Below, in pieces: positions 48,436-58,159 of a stretch of 64,000 nucleotides of DNA; the first letter of the stretch is position 1; each line of letters begins with the position of its first letter. Both the position numbers and the translations under genes were made by a program. The notes under the pieces were generated by a model. It saw nothing but the letters and a program-made list of their open reading frames with translations. It searched no databases and had not been told where the DNA came from. The stretch spans positions 2,108,001 through 2,172,000 of the forward strand of contig NZ_CP026115.2 of assembly GCF_009883635.2 (NCBI RefSeq), given 5' to 3'. The stretch comes from Pseudomonas putida (GTDB lineage: Bacteria; Pseudomonadota; Gammaproteobacteria; Pseudomonadales; Pseudomonadaceae).

Positions 48436-50118
48436 ATGAAAGAAAAACCGGCCAAAGGAACGTCAACGCTCCCCGCCACCAGCATGAACGTGCAGAACGC
48501 CATCCTCGGCGTACGCGGTCGCGACCTGATTTCCACCTTGCGCAGTGTTGGCCGCCACAGCTTGCTCAATCCACTGCACACTGCCCGCCACCTGCTGACG
48601 CTGGGCGGCCAGCTGGGCCGCGTGATGCTCGGCGACACGCCCTACCAGCCGAGCGCGCGGGATGCCCGTTTCAACGATCCTACGTGGAGCCAGAACCCGT
48701 TCTACCGGCGCAGCCTGCAGGCCTACCTGGCTTGGCAGAAACAAACCCGCCTGTGGATCGAAGAAAGCCACCTGAGCGACGATGACCGGGCCCGTGCGCA
48801 CTTTCTGTTCACCCTGATCAACGACGCCCTGGCACCGAGCAATTCGCTGCTCAACCCGCTGGCGGTCAAGGAACTGTTCAATACCGGCGGGCAGAGCCTG
48901 GTGCGTGGCGTCGCCCACCTGCTCGACGATTTGCGCCACAACGACGGCCTGCCGCGCCAGGTGGACGAGCGCGCCTTCGAAGTGGGCGGCAACCTGGCAT
49001 CCACGCCCGGCGCCGTGGTGTTCCGCAACGATCTGCTGGAGCTCATCCAGTACAAGCCGATGAGCGAAAAGCAGTACGCCCGGCCCGTGCTGGTAGTGCC
49101 GCCGCAAATCAACAAGTACTACATCTTCGACCTGCAGCCGACCAACAGCTATGTCCAGTACATGCTCAAGAACGGCCTGCAGGTGTTCATGGTCAGCTGG
49201 CGCAACCCCGACCCACGTCACCGCGAGTGGGGCCTGTCGAGCTATGTGCAGGCCCTGGAAGAAGCACTCAACGCCTGCCGCAGCATCAGCGGCAGCCGCG
49301 ACCCGAACCTGATGGGCGCCTGCGCCGGGGGCCTGACCATGGCCGCACTGCAGGGCCACCTGCAGGCCAAGCACCAGCTGCGCCGGGTACGCAGCGCCAC
49401 TTACCTGGTCAGCCTGCTCGACAGCAAGTTCGACAGCCCGGCCAGCCTGTTCGCCGACGAACAGACCATCGAGGCAGCCAAGCGTCGCTCGTACCAGCGT
49501 GGCGTGCTGGACGGTGGCGAGGTGGCGCGGATCTTCGCCTGGATGCGACCCAACGACCTGATCTGGAACTACTGGGTCAACAACTACCTGCTCGGCAAAA
49601 CCCCGCCGGCCTTCGACATTCTCTACTGGAACGCCGACAGCACCCGCCTGCCGGCCGCGCTGCACGGTGACTTGCTGGACTTCTTCAAGGTCAACCCGCT
49701 GACCCACGCTGCGGGCCTGGAAGTGTGCGGCACACCCATCGATCTCAAACAGGTCGATCTCGACAGTTTCACCGTGGCCGGCAGCAACGACCACATCACG
49801 CCGTGGGACGCGGTGTACCGCTCGGCCTTGCTGCTCGGTGGCGACCGGCAATTCGTGCTGGCCAACAGCGGGCACATCCAGAGCATCATCAACCCACCCG
49901 GCAACCCCAAGGCCTACTACCTGGAAAACCCCAAGCTCTCGAGCGACCCTCGCGCCTGGTTCCATGACGCACAGCGCCGCGACGGTAGCTGGTGGCCGTT
50001 GTGGCTGGAGTGGATCACGCCGCGCTCCGGCCCGCTCAAGGCGCCACGCACGGAACTGGGCAACACCACCTATCCACCGCTGGGCCCTGCGCCAGGCACC
50101 TATGTCCTGACCCGATGA
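48436..50118 (+). CDS. phaC2: Class II polyhydroxyalkanoate synthase 2
   Basis: Second mcl-PHA synthase, 560 residues, about half identical to PhaC1 by eye and sharing RPNDLIWNYWVNNYLLG and the AxEVCGTPIDLKQVD region. The box is GACAGG with Cys296 (Ala replaces Ser after Cys), with Asp and His in VAGSNDHITPWD and NSGHIQS. It starts at ATG 48436 with AAGGGAG upstream. AAGAAAAA at codons 2-4 resembles a Crc/Hfq site. Confidence 0.97.
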   Translation: MKEKPAKGTSTLPATSMNVQNAILGVRGRDLISTLRSVGRHSLLNPLHTARHLLTLGGQLGRVMLGDTPYQPSARDARFNDPTWSQNPFYRRSLQAYLAWQKQTRLWIEESHLSDDDRARAHFLFTLINDALAPSNSLLNPLAVKELFNTGGQSLVRGVAHLLDDLRHNDGLPRQVDERAFEVGGNLASTPGAVVFRNDLLELIQYKPMSEKQYARPVLVVPPQINKYYIFDLQPTNSYVQYMLKNGLQVFMVSWRNPDPRHREWGLSSYVQALEEALNACRSISGSRDPNLMGACAGGLTMAALQGHLQAKHQLRRVRSATYLVSLLDSKFDSPASLFADEQTIEAAKRRSYQRGVLDGGEVARIFAWMRPNDLIWNYWVNNYLLGKTPPAFDILYWNADSTRLPAALHGDLLDFFKVNPLTHAAGLEVCGTPIDLKQVDLDSFTVAGSNDHITPWDAVYRSALLLGGDRQFVLANSGHIQSIINPPGNPKAYYLENPKLSSDPRAWFHDAQRRDGSWWPLWLEWITPRSGPLKAPRTELGNTTYPPLGPAPGTYVLTR

Positions 50119-50131
50119 GCACCACGACTGG

Positions 50132-50746
50132 ATGAAGACCCGCGACCGTATCCTCGAATGCGCCCTGCAGTTGTTCAACTCGCAGGGCGAGCCGAATGTC
50201 TCGACCCTGGAGATCGCCAACGAACTGGGCATCAGCCCGGGCAACCTGTACTACCACTTCCACGGCAAGGAACCCTTGATCCACGGGTTGTTCGACCGTT
50301 TCGAGGAAGCGCTGATGCCGCTGCTCGACCCTCCGCTGGAGGTGCGCCTGGAGGCCGAGGACTACTGGCTGTTCCTGCACTTGATCGTCGAGCGCATGGC
50401 GCAGTACCGGTTTCTGTTCCAGGACCTGTCCAACCTGACCGGGCGTTTGCCGAAACTGGCGCGGGGCATGCGCAGCCTGATCAATGCGCTCAAGCGCACA
50501 CTGGCGGCATTGCTGGCCAGCCTCAAGGGCCAGGGGCAGGTGGTCAGTGAGACGCAAGCACTGGGGCAACTGGTGGAGCAGATCACCCTGACCCTGATGT
50601 TCTCGCTGGATTACCAGCGGGTGCTGGGGCGCGAGGGCGATGTAGGGATCGTGGTGTATCAGGTGATGATGCTGGTGGCGCCGCATCTGGAGGTGCAGGC
50701 ACGGGCGGCGGCCGAGGAGTTGGCGGTGCGGTATCTGGAGGGGTAG
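50132..50746 (+). CDS. phaD: TetR-family regulator PhaD
   Basis: A 204-residue protein with an N-terminal TetR HTH (TRDRILECALQLFNSQGEPNVSTLEIANELGISPGNLYYHFHGKEPL, about 3-47) and a helical ligand-binding C-terminal half. PhaD activates phaC1 and phaIF promoters in P. putida, likely responding to a fatty-acid-derived CoA ligand. It starts 13 bases after phaC2, in the same operon. Confidence 0.95.
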   Translation: MKTRDRILECALQLFNSQGEPNVSTLEIANELGISPGNLYYHFHGKEPLIHGLFDRFEEALMPLLDPPLEVRLEAEDYWLFLHLIVERMAQYRFLFQDLSNLTGRLPKLARGMRSLINALKRTLAALLASLKGQGQVVSETQALGQLVEQITLTLMFSLDYQRVLGREGDVGIVVYQVMMLVAPHLEVQARAAAEELAVRYLEG

Positions 50747-50768
50747 ACCTGACAGCTCGGTGGCGCGC

Positions 50769-50855
50769 CCTTCGCGGGACAAGCCCGCTCCCACAGGATT
50801 ACCACATGTTTGAGGTATGTGATGAACCTGTAGGAGCGGGCTTGCCCCGCGAAGG
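50769..50855. repeat. Convergent REP pair between phaD and phaF
   Basis: Left unit 50769-50797 (CCTTCGCGGGACAAGCCCGC..) and right unit 50827-50855 are inverted copies over 29 bp with two mismatches. They lie in the gap where the converging phaC1-Z-C2-D and phaI-phaF transcripts end. Confidence 0.85.
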
Positions 50856-50869
50856 ACATTACACCGCTA

Positions 50870-51631
50870 TCAGAGCAGAGAGCCGGTGCTGGCCGGCGCC
50901 GAAGGCGGGTTGCTCGCCGGGGCCGCAGTAGGCGCTGGTGCGGCGGTTGCGGCCGGCGCGGCGCTGGCCACTGGTGCTGCCGGCTTGGCAGCGGCTGGTT
51001 TGGCCGGGGCCTTCTTCACCGCCGGTTTCTTCGCTGCGGCAGGCTTGGCGGCAACAGGCTTGGCAGCCGGTTTCGCAGCTGGTTTGGCCGCTGCAGTCTT
51101 GGCAGCCGGTTTCGCCGCTGCTGGTTTGGCCGCTGCAGTTTTTGCCGTCGGCTTGGCCAATGGCTTGGCCGCCGCCTTGCTCGCTGCCGGCTTGGCCGCT
51201 GCAGAGCGCGAGGAGACCGGGGTGACCGATGCGCCGGTCAGTTTCTCAATCTGCTTGGTCAGGCTGTCGACCTGCTGGTGCAGGGCCTTGATCTCGTTGC
51301 GGCTCGGTACGCCCAGGCGCGAAATGGCGCTGTTAAGGCGCTTGTCGAAGGCTTCTTCGAGTTCGCTCCACTTGCCCAGCGCACGGTCCTTCACGCCAGA
51401 TACGCGCGAAGTGGTCGAGGACTTGGCAGTTTCAGCTACGTCTTCAGCAGTCTTCTTAGCTTGCTTCTCAGCCTTCTCGCCATCCTTCACCAGCGAGTCG
51501 AACAGCTTCGGGCCGTCCTGGTCGATCTTCGAATAGATACCCAGCCCAGCCAGCCAGATCTTGCGCGAGTACTTCTCGACTCCGCCGATCCAGGAGCTGC
51601 CTTCTTTGTCGGAATTCTTCTTGCCAGCCAT
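50870..51631 (-). CDS. phaF: PHA granule-associated phasin / DNA-binding protein PhaF
   Basis: A 253-residue protein. The N-terminal half (about 1-135) is a phasin helix bundle (EKYSRKIWLAGLGIYSKIDQDGPKLFDSLVKDGE) with a leucine-zipper-like region around 110-135. The C-terminal half is made of AAKPAA-type repeats resembling histone H1. It binds granules through its N-terminus and DNA through the tail, helping granule segregation in P. putida. The frame extends upstream to 51733, but ATG 51631 (MAGKKNSDKEG) is the family start. It is 10 bases after phaI in the same operon. Confidence 0.96.
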   Translation of the reverse strand: MAGKKNSDKEGSSWIGGVEKYSRKIWLAGLGIYSKIDQDGPKLFDSLVKDGEKAEKQAKKTAEDVAETAKSSTTSRVSGVKDRALGKWSELEEAFDKRLNSAISRLGVPSRNEIKALHQQVDSLTKQIEKLTGASVTPVSSRSAAAKPAASKAAAKPLAKPTAKTAAAKPAAAKPAAKTAAAKPAAKPAAKPVAAKPAAAKKPAVKKAPAKPAAAKPAAPVASAAPAATAAPAPTAAPASNPPSAPASTGSLL

Positions 51632-51641
51632 CCTGCTCTCC

Positions 51642-52061
51642 TTATGGTTTGTGCGCGACACGCTCGAGCAGCTCATGCAGCTGTTCAAGCTTGATGGACA
51701 ACGCCTCAACGTCATGTTTAGACGGAATGCCAAGGCGATTCAAGGCGCGACCTACCCGTGCGTCGAAAGCTTTTTCGATCTTGTCGAGTTGAATTTCGAC
51801 CTTGCCGCGTACGCGGCTGACTTCTTCACCCGCTTCGTCGAGCTGGTGGTTGGCGGCATCGAGCTCTTTGTCGATGCGCTGCTTGCCGCGTTTCTCGACG
51901 CCTTCACCGGCCTTGACCAGCTCCTTGAAGTAGTCGGAGCCTTCCTGGCCAACGCGGGCATAGGCGCCGATACCGGCCAGCCAGATCTTGCGTGCGTAGC
52001 CACGTACTTCGCCCAACGTGCCCAAGGCTTCGTCTTTTTTCTTCGCAATCACTTTGGCCAT
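51642..52061 (-). CDS. phaI: PHA granule phasin PhaI
   Basis: A 139-residue phasin, homologous to the PhaF N-terminus: GYARKIWLAGIGAYARVGQEGSDYFKELVKAGEGVEKRGKQ then a coiled-coil (VRGKVEIQLDKIEKAFDARVGRALNRLGIPSKHDVEAL). It coats granules. The start is ATG 52061 (MAKVIAKKK). It is the first gene of phaI-phaF, divergent from the giant gene at 52240; its promoter lies in 52062-52239. Confidence 0.95.
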   Translation of the reverse strand: MAKVIAKKKDEALGTLGEVRGYARKIWLAGIGAYARVGQEGSDYFKELVKAGEGVEKRGKQRIDKELDAANHQLDEAGEEVSRVRGKVEIQLDKIEKAFDARVGRALNRLGIPSKHDVEALSIKLEQLHELLERVAHKP

Positions 52062-52239
52062 GCTGTGTACCTCATGCTCATGAGTGGAGGAAAAACCGCC
52101 CAGGAGGTTGGGCTTGTGCACACGTTAGGCAAATAAATTAGAAACCTCACCCTAAGGTCCGGCAGCGGCATTCATGTACCTCATTCAGCCTGGACTGTAT
52201 CGCTAGGGTGGTGAGCTCCTGTCGACCGGAGTTCTACAC

Positions 52240-55200
52240 ATGACCGCTAGCCAACCTTCACCACCGCCAACCTTCAAGCGCCGCGTCGCGGCCTGCTTCA
52301 GCCAACGCCCGACCTTGCGCGCCGTATTGGCAGACGTGGGCTTCAAGCGACTGATCGACCGCTATCCGATGATCCCCGGCAACTATCCGCAGCTGTCCTC
52401 GCTCGAAGGATTCACGCTCCTGCATGCAGCTTCCGCCTCTGCGGCAGCCCGACATGGCTCGCTGCTGGACGAGTTGCTCAGTTGCCTGTTGACGGGCCAG
52501 CCGCTGCAGCTTGCCGCGTCAGACGCATTGAGCCTGGCCCCGCCGGCCATTTTCCGCGCGCAACAACCCGGTGCCGAGCGCGACAGGCATCCTCAAGTCG
52601 ATCTGGACATGTCGAAGCTGAACGATGATTTCGCTCATGTGCTGAGCAAGCTGCCGGAGGCCTTCGCGCAAGCCCAGGTCAGCTTCTGGAACGGCATCGA
52701 CGCACAAACCCAGACCTCGCGCCTGCACTGGCTGGCCCAACTGATCAAGGCCGCGCTGCTCAACAACATCCCGCGCCAGGGCCTGGACGCCGGCGACCCC
52801 CCACTGCTCTATGCGATGCTCGACGGCGCCGATGACGGCGTGGTCTGCAACGCCGTGCAGGTCACCTTCGACGTCGGCGACAAGCTCTGGCGCCGGTTAT
52901 TGCCCGACCTGCTGCTGCACTCCACCGAGGCATCCAGCACGCGCGTACTCTGGTGCAAACCTTCAGGAGTGATCCGTGCCTTCGCCAACCTGCCGGCCTT
53001 TGCAACTGCGTTGCAGGACGAGTTCGCCGACCGCTACCGCTTCGACAGCCTGTCCTGGGCACTGCAGCCGCTGGCCGAACCTGCACAGACCTTTCAGGCC
53101 ATGCAGCTGCTCAACGGCTCGCTCGACGACCTCAGGCGGCTGCGCCTTACGGATCTGGCATCAATCGATGAGCTTGAAGCCCGGTTCGCCGCGGCCTGCG
53201 ACCCGTCACGCCACTTCCTCGAGCAGCCCATGCAGGCGCCGGACCTGCCCTCCATCAAACTGCCGGACTGGCTGGAGCAGGCCGACGCCCGGCAGCGCTA
53301 CGACTACCACCTCGCCCTGCTCGACCTGGCCACCCACCAGGGCCAAGCGCGAGGCAGCACGTCGTTCGATGACGTCGATGACATGCAGAGCTACGCCCGC
53401 CGCCGCCTGCGCGAGCAGATGCGGATCATCCAGCCACGCGAAACACCCCGCGATCCAGACCAGGTGTTCATCAGCATCGCCCAGGTCCTCGCCAGCTCCT
53501 TGCCCGGGCAACCGCAATACCTGCACCTGCGCGACGACAGCCTGACGGCCCTGGCCATCTCCCGCCTGGGCCCTGGCGAGGTGATGACCCGCATCACTGA
53601 CCCTCACGGCGCGAGCCACATGGGTTGGCTGACCCTGCACCATGTTCAGCGGTTGCTCGACGCGGTGGACATCGGTGGCACCTACCCCGTCTACCTGAGG
53701 GCCCAGGTCGACGACCCGCTGCGCAAGGCCGGGCGCATCAGCCGGTATGCCCGCGAATGGCGCGACGCGCTGCGTTTCAATGTGTTCAAGGCCAGCATCG
53801 AGCAGCAGCTGAGCGAGGCTGCGCGCACCGCACTGCTGGATTTCTGCGCTGCTGGCGACAACAGGCCGGCACCTCTGCGTTTAGCTCCGCTAGCCTTTCT
53901 CTGTGCGCCCGGCGCCTCTGCCAGCGACAGGGCGCATGGCATGCACCTCATCGAACTGCCCGCCAGCCGGGGTTGGGTGCTCTACCGTGAATTCCACGCA
54001 GACGCCAGCCTGCGGGAATACAAGGACCTCGGCCTGTTGATGGATGACATACGCGACCAGGCCGATTTGCAGCAAAGCGTGCTGGATGCGTTGCAGGACG
54101 ATGCCCTGGCCGTGTACGAAAACGACGGTTTCACCCACCCTCACCTGCATCCCGGCCTCAGCAGCCTTGCGCACCTGCTTGGCCCCGATGCAGCACTGGT
54201 GGCAACGCTGCTGGACAACCTCAGGCAACCGGTGGCCGCTGTATTCAAGCCCTGGCCGGCAGACCTCGATGGCCACCTGTTCGAAGCCAGGGTGCAGACC
54301 ATGCTGCACCTCGCCTCCCGGCGCAGCGTGAGCAACGCGCAAGTCAGGTGGCGGCTGCTGCAACAGGCGGCGTGGGCTCTGTTCAACACGGCGACCCTGC
54401 TCTGGCACGGGCCGCTGGCCAGCGTAACCTGGTTGCTGCTGGCCCTGTCGGCAGCCAGGGATGATGTGGAAACCCTGGCCAACGGCAACACCGACGCACG
54501 GGTCATGGCCGCGACCGACCTACTGAGCAACCTGGCCATGGTACTGGCTCACCGGGCGGGGGAAGCCGAAGCCCTCCACGAGCGCCCTGCCACACTACGC
54601 TTCAGCAATCCCGCCGAGCGGGGTGCCGGCCTCACTGAAGTGCAGAAGCCGGCGACACGTCGCAGTTGGGAAACACCCACCCCCGAGCAGCAACCGGTGC
54701 GCCTGCTGGAGAGCCATTGGGGTAACCGCCAGCGGCTGGGCAACCTGTCAGCGGAACGCCGCCAGGCCTTGATGCAGCTGCAGGCCGGCTTGTCGCTGCA
54801 GGGGCGGGCGCCCCTGAGCGAAGGCCGCCTGAGCGGGCTATACGAAGTTCACGGTCGCCATTACGTGCAGCTCGCTGACATCGCCTATGAAGTGCAGGAA
54901 AGTTGGGGCGGCGTCCGCATCATCGGCCCGGACACGAGCAAGGGAGACTGGGTAAGCCTGGGTGGAAAGGAGGACGGTTACCATATCGTCGGTCGCGAAC
55001 GAAAGATGGGCCCCTGGATCAGTCGCTGGAACGGCGAATGGTCCCTTAGCCTGAACTTGACCGGAGGCGCGCCGGTCAAGACCCCGGACAATATCGAGTA
55101 CTTCAGGCTGGTCGACCGCTTGCTGGCCAACGAGGCGCCGCTGAAGGCTTGCGATGACAGCATCAACAGCCTCCTGACGACCTTGCAGCCACTGGACCAG

Positions 55201-56970
55201 CAGGAAATCGTCTACTCTCGCACCTTCAGCGAAAACCGCCGCCAGCCTGGCAGTAACACACATGACGAAACCGTGGAAATGGCGAGCGCTCAAGAACGAT
55301 TGAACAGTCTGAGAGCCGAGCATGCAGGCACCATCAGGGCCATCTGCGATCTGTATGAACAGCGAGTGCTCCTGCTGCAGTCGAACATCGATTACATCGA
55401 TCTGCTGAAGTCGCCCGCCTTGCAACGCTTCGCGACGGTCAATTACCAGGCGGAAATCGGCCTATGGCACGAAGCGCTGATCAAAGGGGATACCCAGCTC
55501 TACAAGCGCCTGCTGGCGCAGGTCAGCTACGACGACATCAACACACGGGCGATGGCCATCGGAAAGCTTCCGAGCACCCCTGCCCAGCGCGATGACTACG
55601 CTACCTATCGCGCGATTCGCGCCCACGGCCTTGCCATCCACCGACGCCTGCTGATCGTCAGCGAGCGGCTCGACCAGAGCATCCTCGATGCCCTGGAGGA
55701 CCCCAAGATCGTTTATCCGGACAAAGCCAGCCACCTGAGCGAGGTCACCGAAAACCGCCCATACACCACATTGCTGATACATGCCCAGATCCTCTCGGAC
55801 CTGCAGGCGCTGGCGCTGGATCGCGCGCAACTGACGGCGGAAAACGTCGACAGCATGTATGAGGACCAGCAGAACCTGCGCAATAAGGACATGCATCAGG
55901 CGCTGCTCAGCCATGACGGACTGCTGCGCACCGACACCTCGGTAGACGACCAGATCGCGATTCTGGAAAGCAGCCTGCAGCAGTACAGCATCGGGTTAGG
56001 CACCACGCAGTACCTGCTCACCCTGCGGCACCCAGCCTGGAACAACGAATACCTGCAGGCCTGCGCCAGGGAAATGACGGCGCTCAAACGCATCGCGGAA
56101 CGCGCCCTGGACCACGCCAATGCGCGCCGGGATGCCGAACAACGGCCCGACTGGCCGGCGGCAGGGCCCGCGCCTGCGGCCAGGCCGCGGATCACCCGCC
56201 GCGCCAGGCTGCAGGTCATCCGCACCAGCCGGCAGCGGACACTGCTGGTAGACGAGGCCCTCAAGGACGGCAAGGCCGTGCAGTACGACCCGGTCGCCCG
56301 CAAGCCGGTCGCCCAGTTCGAAGCCCACGGCAGCACCTGGGTCGAGTTACGGGACCAACCTGGTAGCAGTCAGAAGGCGCTGCGCAGTCTGGGTACCCGC
56401 CTGGTGGCCGAAACGGACAGCGAGATCGCCCGTGCCAGGTTGTTCGAGGACGAGCCGAACAGTCTGACCGACTTGCTGGATCATCACATCGAACGCCTGA
56501 GTTCCGTCGCAGCTCGGCTCAGTCGCGACGCCAGCCCTGCCCTGCTGGACAACCTCAACAACGCCATCGGGCGCGTGCAGACCGCCAAGCGCGAGCGACT
56601 GCAGGCCATCTACCTCGCCACGCGTCACCCTGACAGCAAGGCATTGCGTTTCCTGCTGGAGCAGCATCTGGTGGAAATCAGGCCGACCGTGACCCGCCGG
56701 CGGCTGGCTGACCAAGACTTCCTCGACGTGTACACGCTCTACCGGACGCGCGCCGCTGGCAGCGGCATTCTATGGGAGGCGCATTTCCACTACACGCGCC
56801 AGGATGCGGCGGCGGTGGATTTTGCCAAGGGTCACCTGAAGTTCGCCACGGCCAAGGCGCGCGAGGCACAGCTAGAGGACGCGCTTAGCCCGCAGGAGCG
56901 GTTGAAGGTCTATCGTGGCGACATGAAATACGAACAGGTCAGGGACCTGATTCCGTTTCCCGCCAGGTGA
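52240..56970 (+). CDS. Giant uncharacterised protein, dermonecrotic-toxin-domain-like (DUF6543-type)
   Basis: A 1576-residue protein with no signal peptide. The N-terminal two thirds contain features recalled from the pseudomonad DUF6543 (dermonecrotic toxin domain) proteins: YARRRLREQM (about 385-395), RYAREWRDALRFNVF (about 505-519), a LYREFHADASLREYKDL segment (about 580-600), YENDGFTHPHLHP, and a hydrophobic stretch near 711-745 (WLLLALSAA). Two later beta-rich modules follow: LYEVHGRHYVQLADIAYEVQ (about 866) and VIRTSRQRTLLVDEA near 1323. The C-terminus has LWEAHFHYTRQDA (about 1511) and YRGDMKYEQVRDLIPFPAR. No immunity, secretion or VgrG-type gene is adjacent. GGAG 9 bases upstream supports ATG 52240. 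Catalytic domain not identified; the toxin-like assignment is moderate. Confidence 0.6.
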   Translation: MTASQPSPPPTFKRRVAACFSQRPTLRAVLADVGFKRLIDRYPMIPGNYPQLSSLEGFTLLHAASASAAARHGSLLDELLSCLLTGQPLQLAASDALSLAPPAIFRAQQPGAERDRHPQVDLDMSKLNDDFAHVLSKLPEAFAQAQVSFWNGIDAQTQTSRLHWLAQLIKAALLNNIPRQGLDAGDPPLLYAMLDGADDGVVCNAVQVTFDVGDKLWRRLLPDLLLHSTEASSTRVLWCKPSGVIRAFANLPAFATALQDEFADRYRFDSLSWALQPLAEPAQTFQAMQLLNGSLDDLRRLRLTDLASIDELEARFAAACDPSRHFLEQPMQAPDLPSIKLPDWLEQADARQRYDYHLALLDLATHQGQARGSTSFDDVDDMQSYARRRLREQMRIIQPRETPRDPDQVFISIAQVLASSLPGQPQYLHLRDDSLTALAISRLGPGEVMTRITDPHGASHMGWLTLHHVQRLLDAVDIGGTYPVYLRAQVDDPLRKAGRISRYAREWRDALRFNVFKASIEQQLSEAARTALLDFCAAGDNRPAPLRLAPLAFLCAPGASASDRAHGMHLIELPASRGWVLYREFHADASLREYKDLGLLMDDIRDQADLQQSVLDALQDDALAVYENDGFTHPHLHPGLSSLAHLLGPDAALVATLLDNLRQPVAAVFKPWPADLDGHLFEARVQTMLHLASRRSVSNAQVRWRLLQQAAWALFNTATLLWHGPLASVTWLLLALSAARDDVETLANGNTDARVMAATDLLSNLAMVLAHRAGEAEALHERPATLRFSNPAERGAGLTEVQKPATRRSWETPTPEQQPVRLLESHWGNRQRLGNLSAERRQALMQLQAGLSLQGRAPLSEGRLSGLYEVHGRHYVQLADIAYEVQESWGGVRIIGPDTSKGDWVSLGGKEDGYHIVGRERKMGPWISRWNGEWSLSLNLTGGAPVKTPDNIEYFRLVDRLLANEAPLKACDDSINSLLTTLQPLDQQEIVYSRTFSENRRQPGSNTHDETVEMASAQERLNSLRAEHAGTIRAICDLYEQRVLLLQSNIDYIDLLKSPALQRFATVNYQAEIGLWHEALIKGDTQLYKRLLAQVSYDDINTRAMAIGKLPSTPAQRDDYATYRAIRAHGLAIHRRLLIVSERLDQSILDALEDPKIVYPDKASHLSEVTENRPYTTLLIHAQILSDLQALALDRAQLTAENVDSMYEDQQNLRNKDMHQALLSHDGLLRTDTSVDDQIAILESSLQQYSIGLGTTQYLLTLRHPAWNNEYLQACAREMTALKRIAERALDHANARRDAEQRPDWPAAGPAPAARPRITRRARLQVIRTSRQRTLLVDEALKDGKAVQYDPVARKPVAQFEAHGSTWVELRDQPGSSQKALRSLGTRLVAETDSEIARARLFEDEPNSLTDLLDHHIERLSSVAARLSRDASPALLDNLNNAIGRVQTAKRERLQAIYLATRHPDSKALRFLLEQHLVEIRPTVTRRRLADQDFLDVYTLYRTRAAGSGILWEAHFHYTRQDAAAVDFAKGHLKFATAKAREAQLEDALSPQERLKVYRGDMKYEQVRDLIPFPAR

Positions 56971-56988
56971 ATCGACCGCGAGCGGGAC

Positions 56989-57264
56989 TCAGGCCAGGGC
57001 CTTGTCCAGGGCCCGCTCGATCTCGCCTTTGATGGTTCCGCTCATCATCGACAGCATCATGCCCAGCTTCAGTTCCACGCGGATGCTGTCCTCGCCGATG
57101 TGCACGCTGCCATTGGCGCCGCTGCGTGCCACATCGACCCGGTCACCGTTCCAGGTGGCCTTGAGGTCATATTCGCGGCTGAGCTTGTCGACCAGCGCCT
57201 CGGCCTTGGCACGGGCGGCATCGCGGCCGAGGGTATGTTTGCGTTCGACGCTGATCTGGGTCAT
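56989..57264 (-). CDS. Polyhydroxyalkanoic acid system family protein (PHA_gran_rgn)
   Basis: A 91-residue small protein, MTQISVERKHTLGRDAARAK, then a predicted beta-sheet region (ATWNGDRVDVARSGANGSVHIGEDSIRVELKLGMML) and a helical tail ending IERALDKALA. It matches the small PHA-locus-associated family of unknown function. It is antisense-oriented and convergent with the giant gene (18 bases apart). The ATG at 57264 is used; upstream in-frame codons to 57339 lack a ribosome-binding site. Confidence 0.85.
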   Translation of the reverse strand: MTQISVERKHTLGRDAARAKAEALVDKLSREYDLKATWNGDRVDVARSGANGSVHIGEDSIRVELKLGMMLSMMSGTIKGEIERALDKALA

Positions 57265-57388
57265 GCAGGTGTTCCTGGATACTTGGACATAATCTGCATT
57301 ATGCCCGCCCCTGCCCCAAGGCACACCCCGCCAAGACAAATCCGCCCATTCGCCCTAGAATGGCGGTAATTTTTTCCGGTGAAGCGAT

Positions 57389-58159
57389 ATGAACGACCAG
57401 CGCAAAGGCGACCACGCCGAACCCACCACCCATTTCGGCTACCAGGACGTCCCTGAAAGCCAGAAGGCGAAGAAAGTCGCCGAAGTGTTCCACTCGGTGG
57501 CCGCCAAGTACGACCTGATGAACGACGTGCTCTCCGGCGGCATGCACCGCCTGTGGAAGCGGTTCACCATCGAACTGTCGGGCGTGCGCGCCGGCAGCCG
57601 CGTGCTGGACATCGCCGGCGGTACCGGCGACCTGGCCGCCAAGTTCTCGCGCCTGGTCGGCCCGACTGGTCAGGTGGTACTGGCCGACATCAACGATTCG
57701 ATGCTCAAGGTCGGCCGTGACCGCCTGCTCGACCGTGGCGTGGCCGGCAACATCGAGTTCGTCCAGGCCGACGCCGAGAAGCTGCCATTCCCCGACAACC
57801 ACTTCGACTGCGTGACCATCGCCTTCGGCCTGCGCAACGTTACCCACAAGGATGAAGCCATCCGCTCGATGCTGCGTGTGCTCAAGCCAGGCGGCCGCCT
57901 GTTGATCCTGGAGTTCTCCAAGCCGACCAACAAGCTGATGTCCAAGGCCTACGACGCCTATTCGTTCGCCTTCATGCCGCTGGCCGGCAAGCTGATCACC
58001 AATGACTCCGAGAGCTACCGTTACCTCGCCGAGTCGATCCGCATGCACCCCGACCAGGAAACCCTCAAAAGCATGATGGTCGAGGCCGGTTTCGACCGCG
58101 TCACCTACCACAACATGACCAGCGGCATCGTTGCCGTGCACCGGGGAATCAAGCCCTGA
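57389..58159 (+). CDS. ubiE: Ubiquinone/menaquinone C-methyltransferase
   Basis: SAM-dependent C-methyltransferase of ubiquinone synthesis. The 256-residue protein has [24 protein letters not shown], motif [13 protein letters not shown] (about 72-83), the acidic motif [29 protein letters not shown] and [16 protein letters not shown]. Start ATG 57389. It overlaps ubiJ by one base and heads the ubiE-ubiJ-ubiB operon. Confidence 0.97.
   Translation: MNDQRKGDHAEPTTHFGYQDVPESQKAKKVAEVFHSVAAKYDLMNDVLSGGMHRLWKRFTIELSGVRAGSRVLDIAGGTGDLAAKFSRLVGPTGQVVLADINDSMLKVGRDRLLDRGVAGNIEFVQADAEKLPFPDNHFDCVTIAFGLRNVTHKDEAIRSMLRVLKPGGRLLILEFSKPTNKLMSKAYDAYSFAFMPLAGKLITNDSESYRYLAESIRMHPDQETLKSMMVEAGFDRVTYHNMTSGIVAVHRGIKP

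Noticed and set aside
44909..50855. Repeated GC-rich units that could suggest a CRISPR array
   Set aside because: Units occur singly or as inverted pairs at scattered intergenic sites, not as direct repeats with regular spacers; they are REP elements.
56970..57264. Immunity gene for the giant toxin-like protein
   Set aside because: The only small neighbour is the antisense PHA-system protein, a known PHA-linked family; no small same-strand gene follows.
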